Shown here in pieces: positions 13,001 to 25,300 of a DNA stretch of 64,000 nt. Position numbers and translations under genes: made by a program. The notes beneath the pieces were generated by a model, which worked only from the letters and a program-made list of their open reading frames with translations, was not told where the DNA came from and made no database searches. Within the stretch, counting starts at the first letter, position 1. Each line of letters starts with the position of its first letter. The DNA comes from Pterobdella sp. o SKG-2022 (lineage: Eukaryota; Annelida; Clitellata; Hirudinida; Piscicolidae): contig OZ038322.1 of NCBI GenBank assembly GCA_964035795.1, forward strand, positions 17,407,447-17,471,446, written 5' to 3'.

Positions 13001-16000
13001 TAATTTTTTGAATTTTTTTTTTTTGAAATTCAATTGATATTTAACAACTCATCCGTCACCATCTAGTCAGTGTTTGACCAATTGTTTTTGAAAAAAATTT
13101 TTTAGAAATAAATTTTTTAGAACTTAATAGAATAATATTTTTTTGTTTTTATACAAAAAAACGAGTTGTAAATTTTACATTTTTTAACATGAATTTTGTA
13201 TAACATATGTAGTATCTATTCAATGAAATTGGAAATAATCGAAACAACCGCATTTTTTGTTTGATCTTAAGGCAAATTAATAAGAGGAGCTTAATATCAA
13301 ACAATTCGAATGATTCCTGTTTTTTCATTATACATTTTTCAACATGTATTATTTTATTAAATAGAAGTTGATTAGATATTAGCTATGATTTGTTTCATAT
13401 ATGTGATGTGTTGCCATTTATAGAGATTAAAATAATAATCTTATTATTACACGTTTTTGAGAATTTGTTTTTCATTATATTCTTAGCTTTTTATCAATAA
13501 GAACTTTATTATATATTTCTGTTTTTTAATGCTATAAAAATTATTAAAGAATTTGAAAAAAAATTGGATAATTTTTTATTGAGCTTCTAAAAATACCATA
13601 GAAAAATTATTATTATATTTATTAAAATTTTTATAGCGCACAGTTATGAATTCAAGATTGCTTCAGAGGCGCTCAAGGCTTGTAAGAGATTATGACTGGG
13701 GATGTAAGCTTATGACTGGAGATAATCATAAAATTAGTATACTTATTTTTAAGCCTGCAAAAATCATAAAATGATGAGTTTTAAAGTTTTTCATGAGCAG
13801 TTCGAAACCAACACTTTTATTAAGCACTTTTGCTCAAAGCTTTTGGTAAGTTGAACTCACATTAACAAGTATAAAAATTGGAAAATTTTCTTGTTTCAGA
13901 AGCTGTTTTGCTTATTTTTGAATATTAAAATGGTTTGAAATACTTCGAAGATGTTTTAAAACTGAATTTTTTGAAACATAAATTAGTTTTATTTAAAAAA
14001 AAATAAAGAAAAGGTTTTATTTAACTTTTCTTTAAATTCCAACAAAGTCTTTCAAAATTCCAATTAATTTATGCTTGATAGTTGGAATAACTAGAAAATA
14101 TAATTAAAATATATTCTACCCTTACAAAAACACTTTTAAAAAGCTACTTGAGCACGGCAGTATTTTAAAAAACTAAAACCAAAAACCAAAAACTCATTTT
14201 GTATAGAAGTTTTACTTAAATTTTGGATAAGATCTCGCTTAAAATTTTTCACCCTTATCCATAGACTGTTACGAAATTAGAAAGATTTTATTTTCATTTA
14301 GCGACATTTTATTTAATAGCTTTATCACGTTACATATCCTGGAGTTTTTTTTTTATTTCTAAACATTTAAACACAAAAATAAACATGTTTTTTTTTTGAA
14401 AAATTACCAATTTCATTTTCATCTTTGTTGTAATTTCTCGAAGTTAAGAGAAGGGCTCAAAAACTAAACCGTTTATGATTTAGATGAATTGTCAAAAAAG
14501 TTGGTTTTTGTATTTTGATTTAAAAAAAAATTTTTTAAATAATTATTTGAATGAAGTGATTGTTACTTTTCAAAATCTTGTAAAATTTGAATTAATTTTT
14601 ATGAATTCTTTTCAACGAGTGTCACAAAAACCATTTCTCGTGGTTAGCACTTCAATGGAGCCCACAATAGAAGTTTATTTTTGAAAAAGTGAATTGAGAA
14701 AAATTGGACGTAAAAAAAATGTTACTTTGAGAATTATAAACCTGGCTTCAATATACTAACACTACTATATTTTTGTGTTGTTTTGGCCTTTCATTCTATA
14801 AATTAAATGCTTCTCTAACTCAATGATATAATTTAATGATTATTCACTTGTATAATTTTTGCAAATTTATTGTTATCGTTCTTGTTTCATTTTAATTGAT
14901 AAAATTTATCAACTAAATCATTCAAAAAAAAGGCTTTTTTTGAATTTTACTGAAACTTCAACACACTTGTACCAACTTTTGAACTATAATAATTCAAATT
15001 CACTTTATAAGCTTTTTTCTTTAAACATCAACACCCTAATATTTGCGTTTTAAATTTATTTTTATTGCCATTACGAAGAACGTCGGCAATTGAATGCTAA
15101 AGGTCGTTTAAGGGAACAAACCTTCATAAAAATGTTATGTAGTAACTTAATTCACTTTAAATATTAATTAAAAACCAAGTTAAAGTTACAAGACACGAGA
15201 GCGATCAATTAAATGAATCAGCTCAAAAAAATTTAGGGGGCAACATGAAACTTTTGGTTAGTCGTACTTAAATTATTGTGGTAAGTATGCAAACATCACG
15301 TAACATCACTTGGTAAAATGAGTTTGACATGAGCAAAGATTTGTGTTTAGTGAAGTGTTTTGTGGGAATTTTTCAAGAATGAAGATTGTATAAAATTTAT
15401 CCTTTTTTTATAAAGCGTGCAGTTTTTGTTTTTATAAAATTTTGTTTTTAAATTAATCAACTCTTTAATGAAAAATTTTAGCAGTAACATTGAATTCATA
15501 TTTTCATTATTAATTAAAAATTCATAAAGGTATTAGTCCCATATGTCCATATTATTTTGCACTGGTTGTAAATAGTTGGACCGAAGATGAAGAAATTTTA
15601 CGTTATGACATTTTAACGTCCTGCCCACGAAAATTCTTTATAAATCTTTCATTTGTCTGTATTGTAACAGAAAAACAAAAGTTTAAGCAGAGAATTAAAA
15701 ATATGATAATTGAAGTTAAAAATATGTTTGATAAAGATTACAAGAATATCATGAAGAAAAATGACAAAAATAAGTATGGAAATACGACAATTGATTTCAT
15801 AAGAGGTAAAAAAGCAAAAAATAAAAGAATCTCTGAATCAATCGAGAATTCAGCGTTTGAACATAATACCAAAGGTGATATAAACCAAAAAATGAAAGAA
15901 AATACATTTATCAATGGTAAAAATGTTTTAAACACTGATTTAAACAAAATAAAAAGCAATAAATTTGAGAAAGAAGACGAAGAAACAATAGGGAAGTCAT

Positions 16001-19000
16001 ACAAAGAGCATAAAACATACGAAGTTCTTCTTTACAATCACCTACATATCCACAGGTCTCTACACACAGTTTTTTTCTTCTCCTTTCCATCCAACCAACA
16101 ATCTTCCCAGAGCTATTCTCAAAACGAACCAAGTTTCTATTCAAATGTACTTAACGGTTATAAAAGTAATATTCGTTCTAACGAACTTCGTATATCTTAC
16201 TTACCTTCAAAGCAAGCTGCATTCAACTCAATCGTTCCATTCTTGTGTGTGTCAATAATTTTGCTATATTTTATCACAAAAATTTGTTTAAATTTGAAAA
16301 AAATTTTATTCTCAAAACTTTATCTTTTGATTATTCTACTCGACAATAATGAAAGAGAAGAAATGATGGAAGAGAATCGTGTCAATAACGCCCAAGATAA
16401 GCCAAGAAACCCCACTAGCATCAAACCAAATCTCTTAATTCAACAGAAATTCACTACTTGTAAACAAAAGAATTTTCTTAGCCATAGGAAATTTGATATT
16501 CGGAATAAAGTGCTTCAAATCGAAAGAGAAAACTTGAATGAAAAGGTTTTTATTTTGATTTTTGAAACTTGAATCTTGATTTTTTGTCTTCAATCATCTT
16601 TTTTAATTTTTCCACCTTTTTATTTTTTAATTTTACATCCCTTTAAAAGCATTCAAAACATGCGGGGTTTATTTAAAATGGAAATTCACAATAAAAAACT
16701 AAAAGTTAAGTGTATAATCAAATTTTTCTGCAAAAAAAATAACTATGTTGAAGCATCATTCAAAATTAAAAACAGCTCCACCTAGCAAAATTTAATCATA
16801 AGTAAAAATAAACGAGATACAAAACCAAAAATTTGATTAAAAATTTTTTTTTTTACATTACAATAAATAATATTGTTGGAAATCTAAACTTTGAATTTTT
16901 CCTCTTCCTCAAATAAACTGGATTTACATGAAAAGCGGATTGTGAAGTTTTAAAGACTCCATGAACTCTTAACTAACACAATTTTTCAGTAACTTTAAAG
17001 ATTTATGTTCATTAAACTCTGTGAGTTCCAATTTCAAATAGAGTAGAGTTTTTATGGAGTGTGTTTTGGTCAAAAATAAAATTAAAAATGAATTGACTAC
17101 ATGTAGGTTTTATTAATGATGAAAAAATAATTTTTGGTTTAAATGGCTTATTCTACAATAATCAAACGATCCCAAAAAACAATCTGATAACATTAATCAT
17201 TTCTAAACTTATTTTTAAAAATTCCAATTTTTTTCTTTATTATAGCCATATAAAATAACCCAAAAAATGTATATTTCATACATAGCAAAAGTTGAAAACT
17301 GAAACATGATGAAGTTGAGTTGAAATAATTCATTTGAAAGGTCCAGAATTACACATGGTGTCATAAAAATGCAAATGTTTTTGAATTTCTAATAGCATTT
17401 TGGAGATAATTCTTAAAACATTTTTTTGCTTACACTTTTTTTCTGAACTAATTTTTTTTCCACATGGATGATAATGAATGTAATGAAATTGTGTTTAAGC
17501 AATTAATAGAAAATCGAGTTTTTAATAAGATGAAGACTTGAAAAATAAAAACTATAAATGTCCAAAAAAATTTTTATTTCACTTTGGCTTGATAAAATTT
17601 TTGTCAAAAACAGGTAAATAATAATTAGGGTAGTTAGTTAAATTGCTAGTTGATGCTCGAAATAATGAATAAAAAGTGACTGTTTTTTCAATCGAAATAA
17701 AGGCTATGGTGGATTATTCTGTCAAATATTTCTCTCATTACTTTAGCATAATTTTCTGCAAGATGTGCTGAAAAACTGACCGTTGTTTTGTGCAATAATA
17801 CTGTACCGCATATTTTTCTGTCCCTGCTACGCCTATAGTTCATGTATTCAGTTTAATTTCCAGCTCTTTGATTTTCAAATAGTCAAGCAGACATGCTATT
17901 TTTATACAGAAATCGTTTCAAACTTTATGGAACGATGCTTTATTTTTTCGAAAACCTGATCTCGTCGAAGATGGCTTTTTAGCCTTTATTTGTCTAACCC
18001 TAATCCATACAAACGTCTTATGTCTCAACAAAAATACTATTTTTCAAAATTTATATTTATACTAGAAGGGAGAGAATTAGAGATGCTTAAAAGTTAAAAT
18101 TCACAACGTTTGTTTTTTAACGCATTTTTTAAATTAAATTTGAATAGTTAATGAGCCCAAATTCTATTTTTTTAATAGTTAATTAGTTTTATTAAGTTTT
18201 TGATACGTGTAAAAGTTTATTTTCAATCCACATTTAAAAAATAACTTAGATAATTCGGACCATGCATAAAATAACCTGCAGATCACTGAAAAATTCAGAA
18301 AAATCTTCAACATCACTACAATTTCAAGCTTTTATATACTTTTCTTTATTATATCAACTTTCCAAAAACCATATGTTTATTATCTCAATTCTCCAAACAA
18401 TCTTCTTTATGACAATTCTAATGACGGGTTTAACCATTCAAAAAATTTTACTTTTTATAGCTATGTATTAAATAATTCTTCTCCCCGTGATAATCAAACT
18501 GCTTTGAAAAAACCTTTTGATCACCCTTATCTGCCATTCGAAAAGAAAAAACTTTTTTTAAAAGACTCGGCATTACTCATTAAAACACTGTCTTCACTAA
18601 TGTATCAATACGTAGAAAAAGCGAGAAGTTACGCTCATTCGCTTTCTCTTAAACTTCCAAAAAAATTGAATAAATGCTTCAAACAGTATCTAAAAAAGTT
18701 TGAACGTAATTTCCAAATGTATTACAACAATGAGACGATTCATAAAAGAAAACGTACAGAAATTGATGAAACATTCCCTTTGGAGATTCTTATTTCAAAC
18801 ATCACCGAGTATTTTAATGCAATCAAAATAAATTTAATTTTTCCTCTTTTTGGACATTCTGTTAATACCAGCAGACTAATGTTTTATACAGACAACGATT
18901 TATTGCGTCGAAAACTTTTTGAGTCATGGTCCAAATATATGAAAGAAACGCAAAAAGATAAATGTTTTCATAAAAAATTTCTATTCAAAAGGCTTAGTGA

Positions 19001-22000
19001 TTCATTGGGATCACAGAATCAAAAAGACAATTTCTCTCATGCGAAATATCATGGCTATCAAGGGGAGCAGAAACCTTATGGCTACGTGGCATCAAAAGTG
19101 TACGATGAAGAACATATCAATAAATTAATTGATAATAAATCTTCATTTTTGAATAATAATGAAATACACAAACAATTTTATTTCCATTCTTCCATCCCGT
19201 TACGTAACCTGGGCTACAACTTGCAGACAATAGCAAGGTATAAAAGCCATAGTTTCTAAATTTTTTAGTATTATTTACTAAGCTATTTATAGTTAATAGA
19301 TAGTGGGTATTCCTCATTTATATCCCTTTCAATGGAATTTTACTTTGTTTTTTCAATGTTTCAATAACAAAATTGATCAAAAAATATTGCTTAACACTTC
19401 AATTCTTTCATAAAGTGTTGGATAAATTTTGATATTATGTAGATCTAACTACGAAAACAGCCCTGAAAATAATAATGAATGACTAATGTGGCTGTCATAC
19501 AAACTTATAATTTTGTATCAATGGAAAGCTATCTATTAACGTCTCTCTAGATTGATAAAAATGCTGAAACCATTTTGAAAGGCATTAAGCCTTTTTCGAT
19601 CTTCTATTTTTTTCATAGTTTACATGAAAATATATTTTTAATTTAAGTTAAGTTGTAAAAAATAAAATTTACTTTCAAAGTTTTATAACTTCTCATAAAT
19701 GTTTCAGAAAATTATATTTTAAAGAAGTTCTTGATGCTGAAGAGAGTGAGAGCTTTTTTCTTGTGAGGTTTGAAGTATCTCAAAAAGTGTGTGAATCAAA
19801 AAAAGATAGAATCTCTCATGAAAACAACTTTTGGGGTACAGTCACGTCTCCTAATAGTCAGCGTAAAACGAAAAATGAGCTTGAAAAAAATAAATTCAAT
19901 AACGACCAAATTTTCAAACTTCGAAACGTTTTCTTGAATAAAAATTCAACTAGACCAAATAAATTTTTACTCCAAGAGTTGAACGCCCCTATTTCTCAAT
20001 TCAAGTTGAAGCACCAATGGCACATACCTACAAGCCTCTTCAAACATCTAATTGTTCATACGTCGTTCTTTTCAAAAAACAATCTTGATTCATCAGTTTT
20101 TTTTGAAAATTTTCCACTTCCTCAGCACTACTCTAAACAAAAACTGAAACCTGCTCAAAGTCACTCGGCTGCAGGTTCTTTTCATACAAGACATTTTTCA
20201 AGAAATCTTTCGGCTTATCGACATTTTCCAAACAAACTAACAAAAATTTTTCATATTGAGTTTTTGCTATTAATTTTAGAAATCATTTCTCTTTATAGAA
20301 CGTTGTTTTTTTTGTTAAGATTATCACTCTCGTGTCACACACCCTCATCACGACTGTCTCATAATTCGGTTATTTTGTTCAAAAAAAAAACATCAATTGA
20401 CGATGCTAAAATGAAATTGTTTGAAAAAAATTATTCGAGAAATAAGGAATTCAAAAAAAGTTACAGAAAAAAGTTCGATAAAAGACCTTTTTCTGAGTAT
20501 CAAAATTTCCAAAATATTACGCACTTTAAAAACCCCAGTGGAAAGGCAAAAAACAAAGATGCCCAACTACCTTTTCAAAATCTTTCATCTCAAAGTATGT
20601 CGCCACTCCAACCAACATCATTGCAGGAAAATAACGCGTTTAATTCAAATTCTCTTACGGAATTCATCAATTCCCACCATCATGACAAAACAAATGCCTT
20701 CAAAACTCAAGAGGTTTCATTTTACAAACACAATTCAAAATTAGCCTATTCTAGTGCCTTCACCGAAAAAGAAAGTGAGATCCAAAAACAAAAGAATATT
20801 GTTGCATGTTCTCAAAAGGATGATCTCAAAACAAATAGTATGAATAAAAAATGTTATTTTGTCTTGAATAAAAATGTAGAAAATTTTCCAACTATTAATT
20901 CGAGGGGATTAGAAGATAATATTGAAAAATATGAAAGCGACAAAAACATAAAAAATGCCAACTCAAATAGCCAACAAATAAAAAACGAAAAAACTTGTGG
21001 AATAAAACAAAATATTGGAAGAAATATTTTTAATAAAAAAAAATTTGCGAAAAATAAAAGTTGTGAAAAAACAACAGAAGACAAAGCTACGATAACTAAA
21101 AGGCAAGAAAAAACAACATTCAAATCTGCTAACAAGAAAACAAAAGTTCTTAATGAAGTTAACATAAATGAAACCTTGATCAAAAGACACTATTTTGTTT
21201 CAAATGATTTTATAGTGAAACTAGTATGGTTCATATTATTGTCTTGCTTAACAGCTGCATATGAGCCGTTTTATCAAATATGTAGTTTTGATCAATCGTC
21301 TAGTTTATATCAAAATAACGATTTTGAATACTCAAAACTCCATGAAAACTCACATAGGAGCATAGATGAAGAGAAGGTCATTAAGTTGGTAGTTGATAAT
21401 GAAATGGTATACCTTCCTATTTATGTACATTTGAGTAAACTTCTATGTACCACTTTTCAAGGTTGGTTAATTTTTAACCATTATAAAAAACTTAATGTTT
21501 ATTGCATTTATTAAATATCTAATTATTTTTACATATTAATTTTTTGATATATACTCTGATAGAATCTAATGAGAAGGAATGTGAAAAAGTGGAGAATAGA
21601 ATAGCTGATGACCTTATTCAATCTATTACCTTAATAAACTTTAGTTCCTTTTTCTTCGAAGGTTTGTAATTTAAAACAGAATAAATGAATTTGTTTTCAT
21701 TTAAATAAAATTTTTTATCAAGGTGAACACAACTTTGAAATAATTGAATTACTGGAAAAGAAAATCATTCTAGAAAGATTGTTTTTTACTTTTCTATATT
21801 TCTTACATGATTACATTAACTCTTTTGCGCCGCTTTTTATTTTCCATTGTTTTGTCATTACCATTTTTGAAATGAAAATTTTCAGTCTGTTAAAATTATT
21901 ATGCTACAAAAGTGACAAAAAATTAATTTCAAAGTCAAGTAAGTCATCTATCGAAAATTTATATACAACTTATGATTGTAAAAAAACTAATTTCGCAACA

Positions 22001-22102
22001 AATAATATCAATCACAAAAAACAACACACATTTCACCATCCATCAAGAAAACAAAATTTTAATTCCTTTCCTTATGGGTTTTTTATTGAAACGAATGTGT
22101 AA
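10042..22102 (+). CDS. Large unidentified low-complexity protein gene, eight exons (5' end not found)
   Basis: Exons by splice site and phase: 10042-10260, 10339-11353, 11540-11848, 15530-16545, 18282-19237, 19708-21461, 21563-21661, 21723-22102 (TAA). All seven junctions agree in phase, giving 5,748 nt (about 1,915 codons); upstream exons are probably missing. Ordered-looking blocks (for example YRFTLQPVFTDPSNNFRCF in exon 1, SVLSWWFVQYWKDEIQASF in exon 3, CPYYFALVVNSWTEDEEILR opening exon 4) alternate with very K/N/S/H-rich insertions, especially in exons 2, 4 and 6. Hydrophobic stretches occur in exons 4, 5, 6 and 8 and could be membrane segments. I do not recognise the family. The stop lies 213 bp before M1AP, in tandem orientation. 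The boundary of exon 2 has an alternative donor at 11301. Confidence 0.6.
12540..12890 (+). repeat. Degenerate purine-rich GATA/ATGA microsatellite
   Basis: Recurrent GATAGATA, ATGAATGA, GATGGATGG and GGTGGG motifs over about 350 bp with strong purine bias on the + strand; no fixed period. Confidence 0.5.
13805..13875. repeat. Solo foldback arm
   Basis: CAACACTTTTATTAAG...CAAAGCTTTTGGTAAGTTGA followed by ACTCACATTAACAAGTATA matches one arm of the 7357-7516 element with scattered changes. The partner arm is absent. Confidence 0.6.
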
Positions 22103-22315
22103 CAGTTGAAGTTGATAAATTTTTTAAGTAAATTTCAAATTTTAAAAATAATTTTTTTTAAAGTTTTTTAAATTATTTTTATATTAAAAATAAATTTGGC
22201 TTTTTTACATATGTAAACTAGAAATAAAGTCGTCTGGTCTAGAAATTTCAAAGTTGTAAAATATTTTTACAATGGCAGGTGATTTTGAATTATTTTAACG
22301 TTTTTCAAATTGTGA

Positions 22316-25300
22316 ATGAATATATTACAAATTCATTTGAATAAAAAACTTAAAGCTCGTATCTTGTTGATTCACTTGACTTCCGAATTTGATAGTAAAT
22401 CTGGAATAAAATTAACCAAAGAACTTGAGAAGTTTTTTTCTTTAGCTTGCAATTTAGAAAAAAACACCAGGATTCGATATTTCGGAATCGTTACTTTCGG
22501 ATCAGCATATAGGGTTAAAATTACGACTAGACATTTGAAAAAATTGAAAACAGAAACTATTATAAATCGCAGGTTCTTATGCCTCTCCAGATAATGAAAG
22601 GAAATTATTTGAAATTATCGTTAATTCTTTCCAAGCTACGTTGGCAGATTGAGCAATCGAATCAAGAAGATTCATGCAATGCCTCTGAAGCCTTGCCAAG
22701 TTGTTTCTCTATGTTTGAAAAACAAGCTCAAACGGTACTTTCCACTGATATAAAAATTGATCATAAACACAGAAAAAAATTAAGATTTAAATGCTGACTT
22801 TTATGCATAAATACCAATATAGACATACATCTACAGAAATTTGCATATATAAATACTATAATACCACATATATATTTTTGATGAATGATAAAAATTTTTT
22901 TCAGAATATTTCCAAACAATTGGATCTTACTATTTTAACTATGCAAAAAGATATAAAAAATCTTAAAAAAGATGTTTTACAAGTCACAAAGCATCTAAAT
23001 TGTCAAAATAATCAGGTTCTAAAGATGAAAAAATTAATCAATTACATTTTGAATCTTCATCAAAAAATTAAATATTTGGAAAGTATGCTTATGAGTTTCA
23101 TGTATTTAAGAAAGTGCAATTGCTTCATCTGCACCCAGTCAACCTAACAGGCATCACAGATTATCTCAGTAGTAAAGATAATATGAAGGACAACGAAGGT
23201 TTTTGCATGTGAAAATCTACGTGTTTAAAAAATTTTTAATCTCATTGACAATTGTTTGGAACAGAAGAAACCTACGAGATGAATGATTTGATAGAAAATA
23301 TAGATATAAGAATAGGTAAGTAATAAGTTTACAGTATGACTGTTAGAGATTTTGAGTAGCTTTAACTATAAGGTGTTAATTAAACACATTTATCTTCATG
23401 TTTAAATAATCCTGGGTGTTTAATCAGATTCTTCAGAAATGCACAGTGTTTTTATGGGATGGTTGAGACGGAGTGATATTGACCAAGAATTTTTTTCTCT
23501 CTCCTTCCGTTAGATGTCTTGTTTGTGAATACAAATTCAAATCATTATTTTGTAATTATTGTTGCGAGCTTCAAGTTTTTTGGAGGCAAAATCAATATAA
23601 ATTTGTCTTTTTTGTTACTATAAATATTTACTCATGAACTTACCAATTAAAAAAAAAAAAAATGACGTTAGCATCAGGATTAAAAATAAAGTGTGATGTC
23701 CAAGAGAGGTACGTCGACCCATTACAAGTATTTTTCACACAAGCCTGCGATGACGCTGTTTAGTACTTTATGTTTTATTTTATCATGATAAGTTCATGAC
23801 ATTCTTTTAACTTATTCATTGTTGAGTTAAAATTTATAGAATGATCATTTGTGTTATATAAAAACTATAGGAATATTTAATCAAACTCAAATATTTAGAA
23901 AGCTTTTAAAATCTTTGTAAAAGTTTATATTGCAATCAAACGTTATGTTGGGAAAACTTGCCATTATAGATCAATGTCATCATTGTACAACTGTAATTTA
24001 TCATAAGTAACAATGAAAATAAGGTCTGTACCAACATAATAGTAATATCCATATTAGATTATACTGCTGTAGGCGTCCCAGTAGCTGGGGTATACAGCAG
24101 TCGGCTAATACACTTTCTCCACTCAGCTCTATTGAGTGGATCCGCATTTTCCAGGGTGGATCCGCATTTTCCAGGCTGGATCCGCATTTTCCAGGGTGGA
24201 TCCGCATTTTTCTAAAAAATATCAATAAAATAAAATTCAAGTTTATTCAAACTATCCCTAGGAGCAAGCATCATCTTCATCCTGCTCATCTTTCTCATTG
24301 AAAAACCTCAGTGAATCGCCTTGTGAGGACACCAATGAAGTTCGTCATTTGAAGGTGTTGAAGGTACTCAGGCTGGCTGGTGTTTGTGAGTCACTTTTCT
24401 ATGGGAAGGTAGGCAATATCTATCCATCTTAAAAAGTAAATCGAATTATTTTTATGATTATTTTTCTTTAACAAAGATAGGACTTTTTTGAAAGATTTTT
24501 CATGAAGTATCCTTTCCCACTCAGAGTGGGAGACCTGCACAAACCGCGTTTTATTTTCTTATTGTTTACTACAAGTCCGTCATTTGACTTCTGGTTCGCG
24601 AGTTTTTTGCAAGAAGCGAACTCCAATTTCGGCATTCCAAGATCAACCCGCGCTGCATTTCACATTTCTAATGCACTCTGTCTATTTATCGGCTCGCAAT
24701 GCTCAACTGGTAGAGCATTAAACTACTTATCTAAAGTTACCGGGCTCGATCCCATGTTGGGCCGACAATTAACACCTGTTCCACATTGGGATTTCGCTAC
24801 ATTAAATTTTTAGCAAGCGCTCTGCTCTAAAAGGAAAAGCGCTTTGTAAATACCACAACATCATGGAATTCATCCATCAACCAGTACATTAAAAATAATC
24901 TTTAGACCCACCTATCAATTACTCACTTTATGAAACCTTCACATTTTTCAATCAATTTTTTTTTTACTGATTGCCAAAATTAACGGCAATGATGATTGCT
25001 GTAAATAACTCATCATTTGTTTTTCGTTGTATTTTTTATTGGTTTTATTTCAGAGAAATTCCAATATTGCACCATCGCCAGCGTTATATGTGGCGTTAAT
25101 ACAAACATACGTTTAACGGAAAACTAATTTGAATATTCATTATCTCACCACACGGTTATCTTATCACATTTCATTTTCATCTTCATTAAATGATGTTGAC
25201 TACAAGATTTATCTATACATTGCAGCCTCTGGTGCTATCCTACACGGCGTGCTGGAAGTTGGACTTGGCGGAGTTGGGAGATAATAAACACAACTTTCAA

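Larger units (their letters stand above)
11849..15529. other. Large intron of the unidentified gene
   Basis: Contains an A/G-rich patch with GATA/ATGAATGA-like microsatellite (about 12540-12890) and a solo foldback arm (about 13805-13875). An open frame at 14484-14684 ends in PFLVVSTSMEPTIE but does not fit the phase of the flanking exons, so it is not included in the gene. Confidence 0.45.

Noticed and set aside
14484..14684. Open frame ending PFLVVSTSMEPTIE, possible exon of the large gene
   Set aside because: Entry phase 0 conflicts with phase 1 at both neighbouring exons, which join directly without it.
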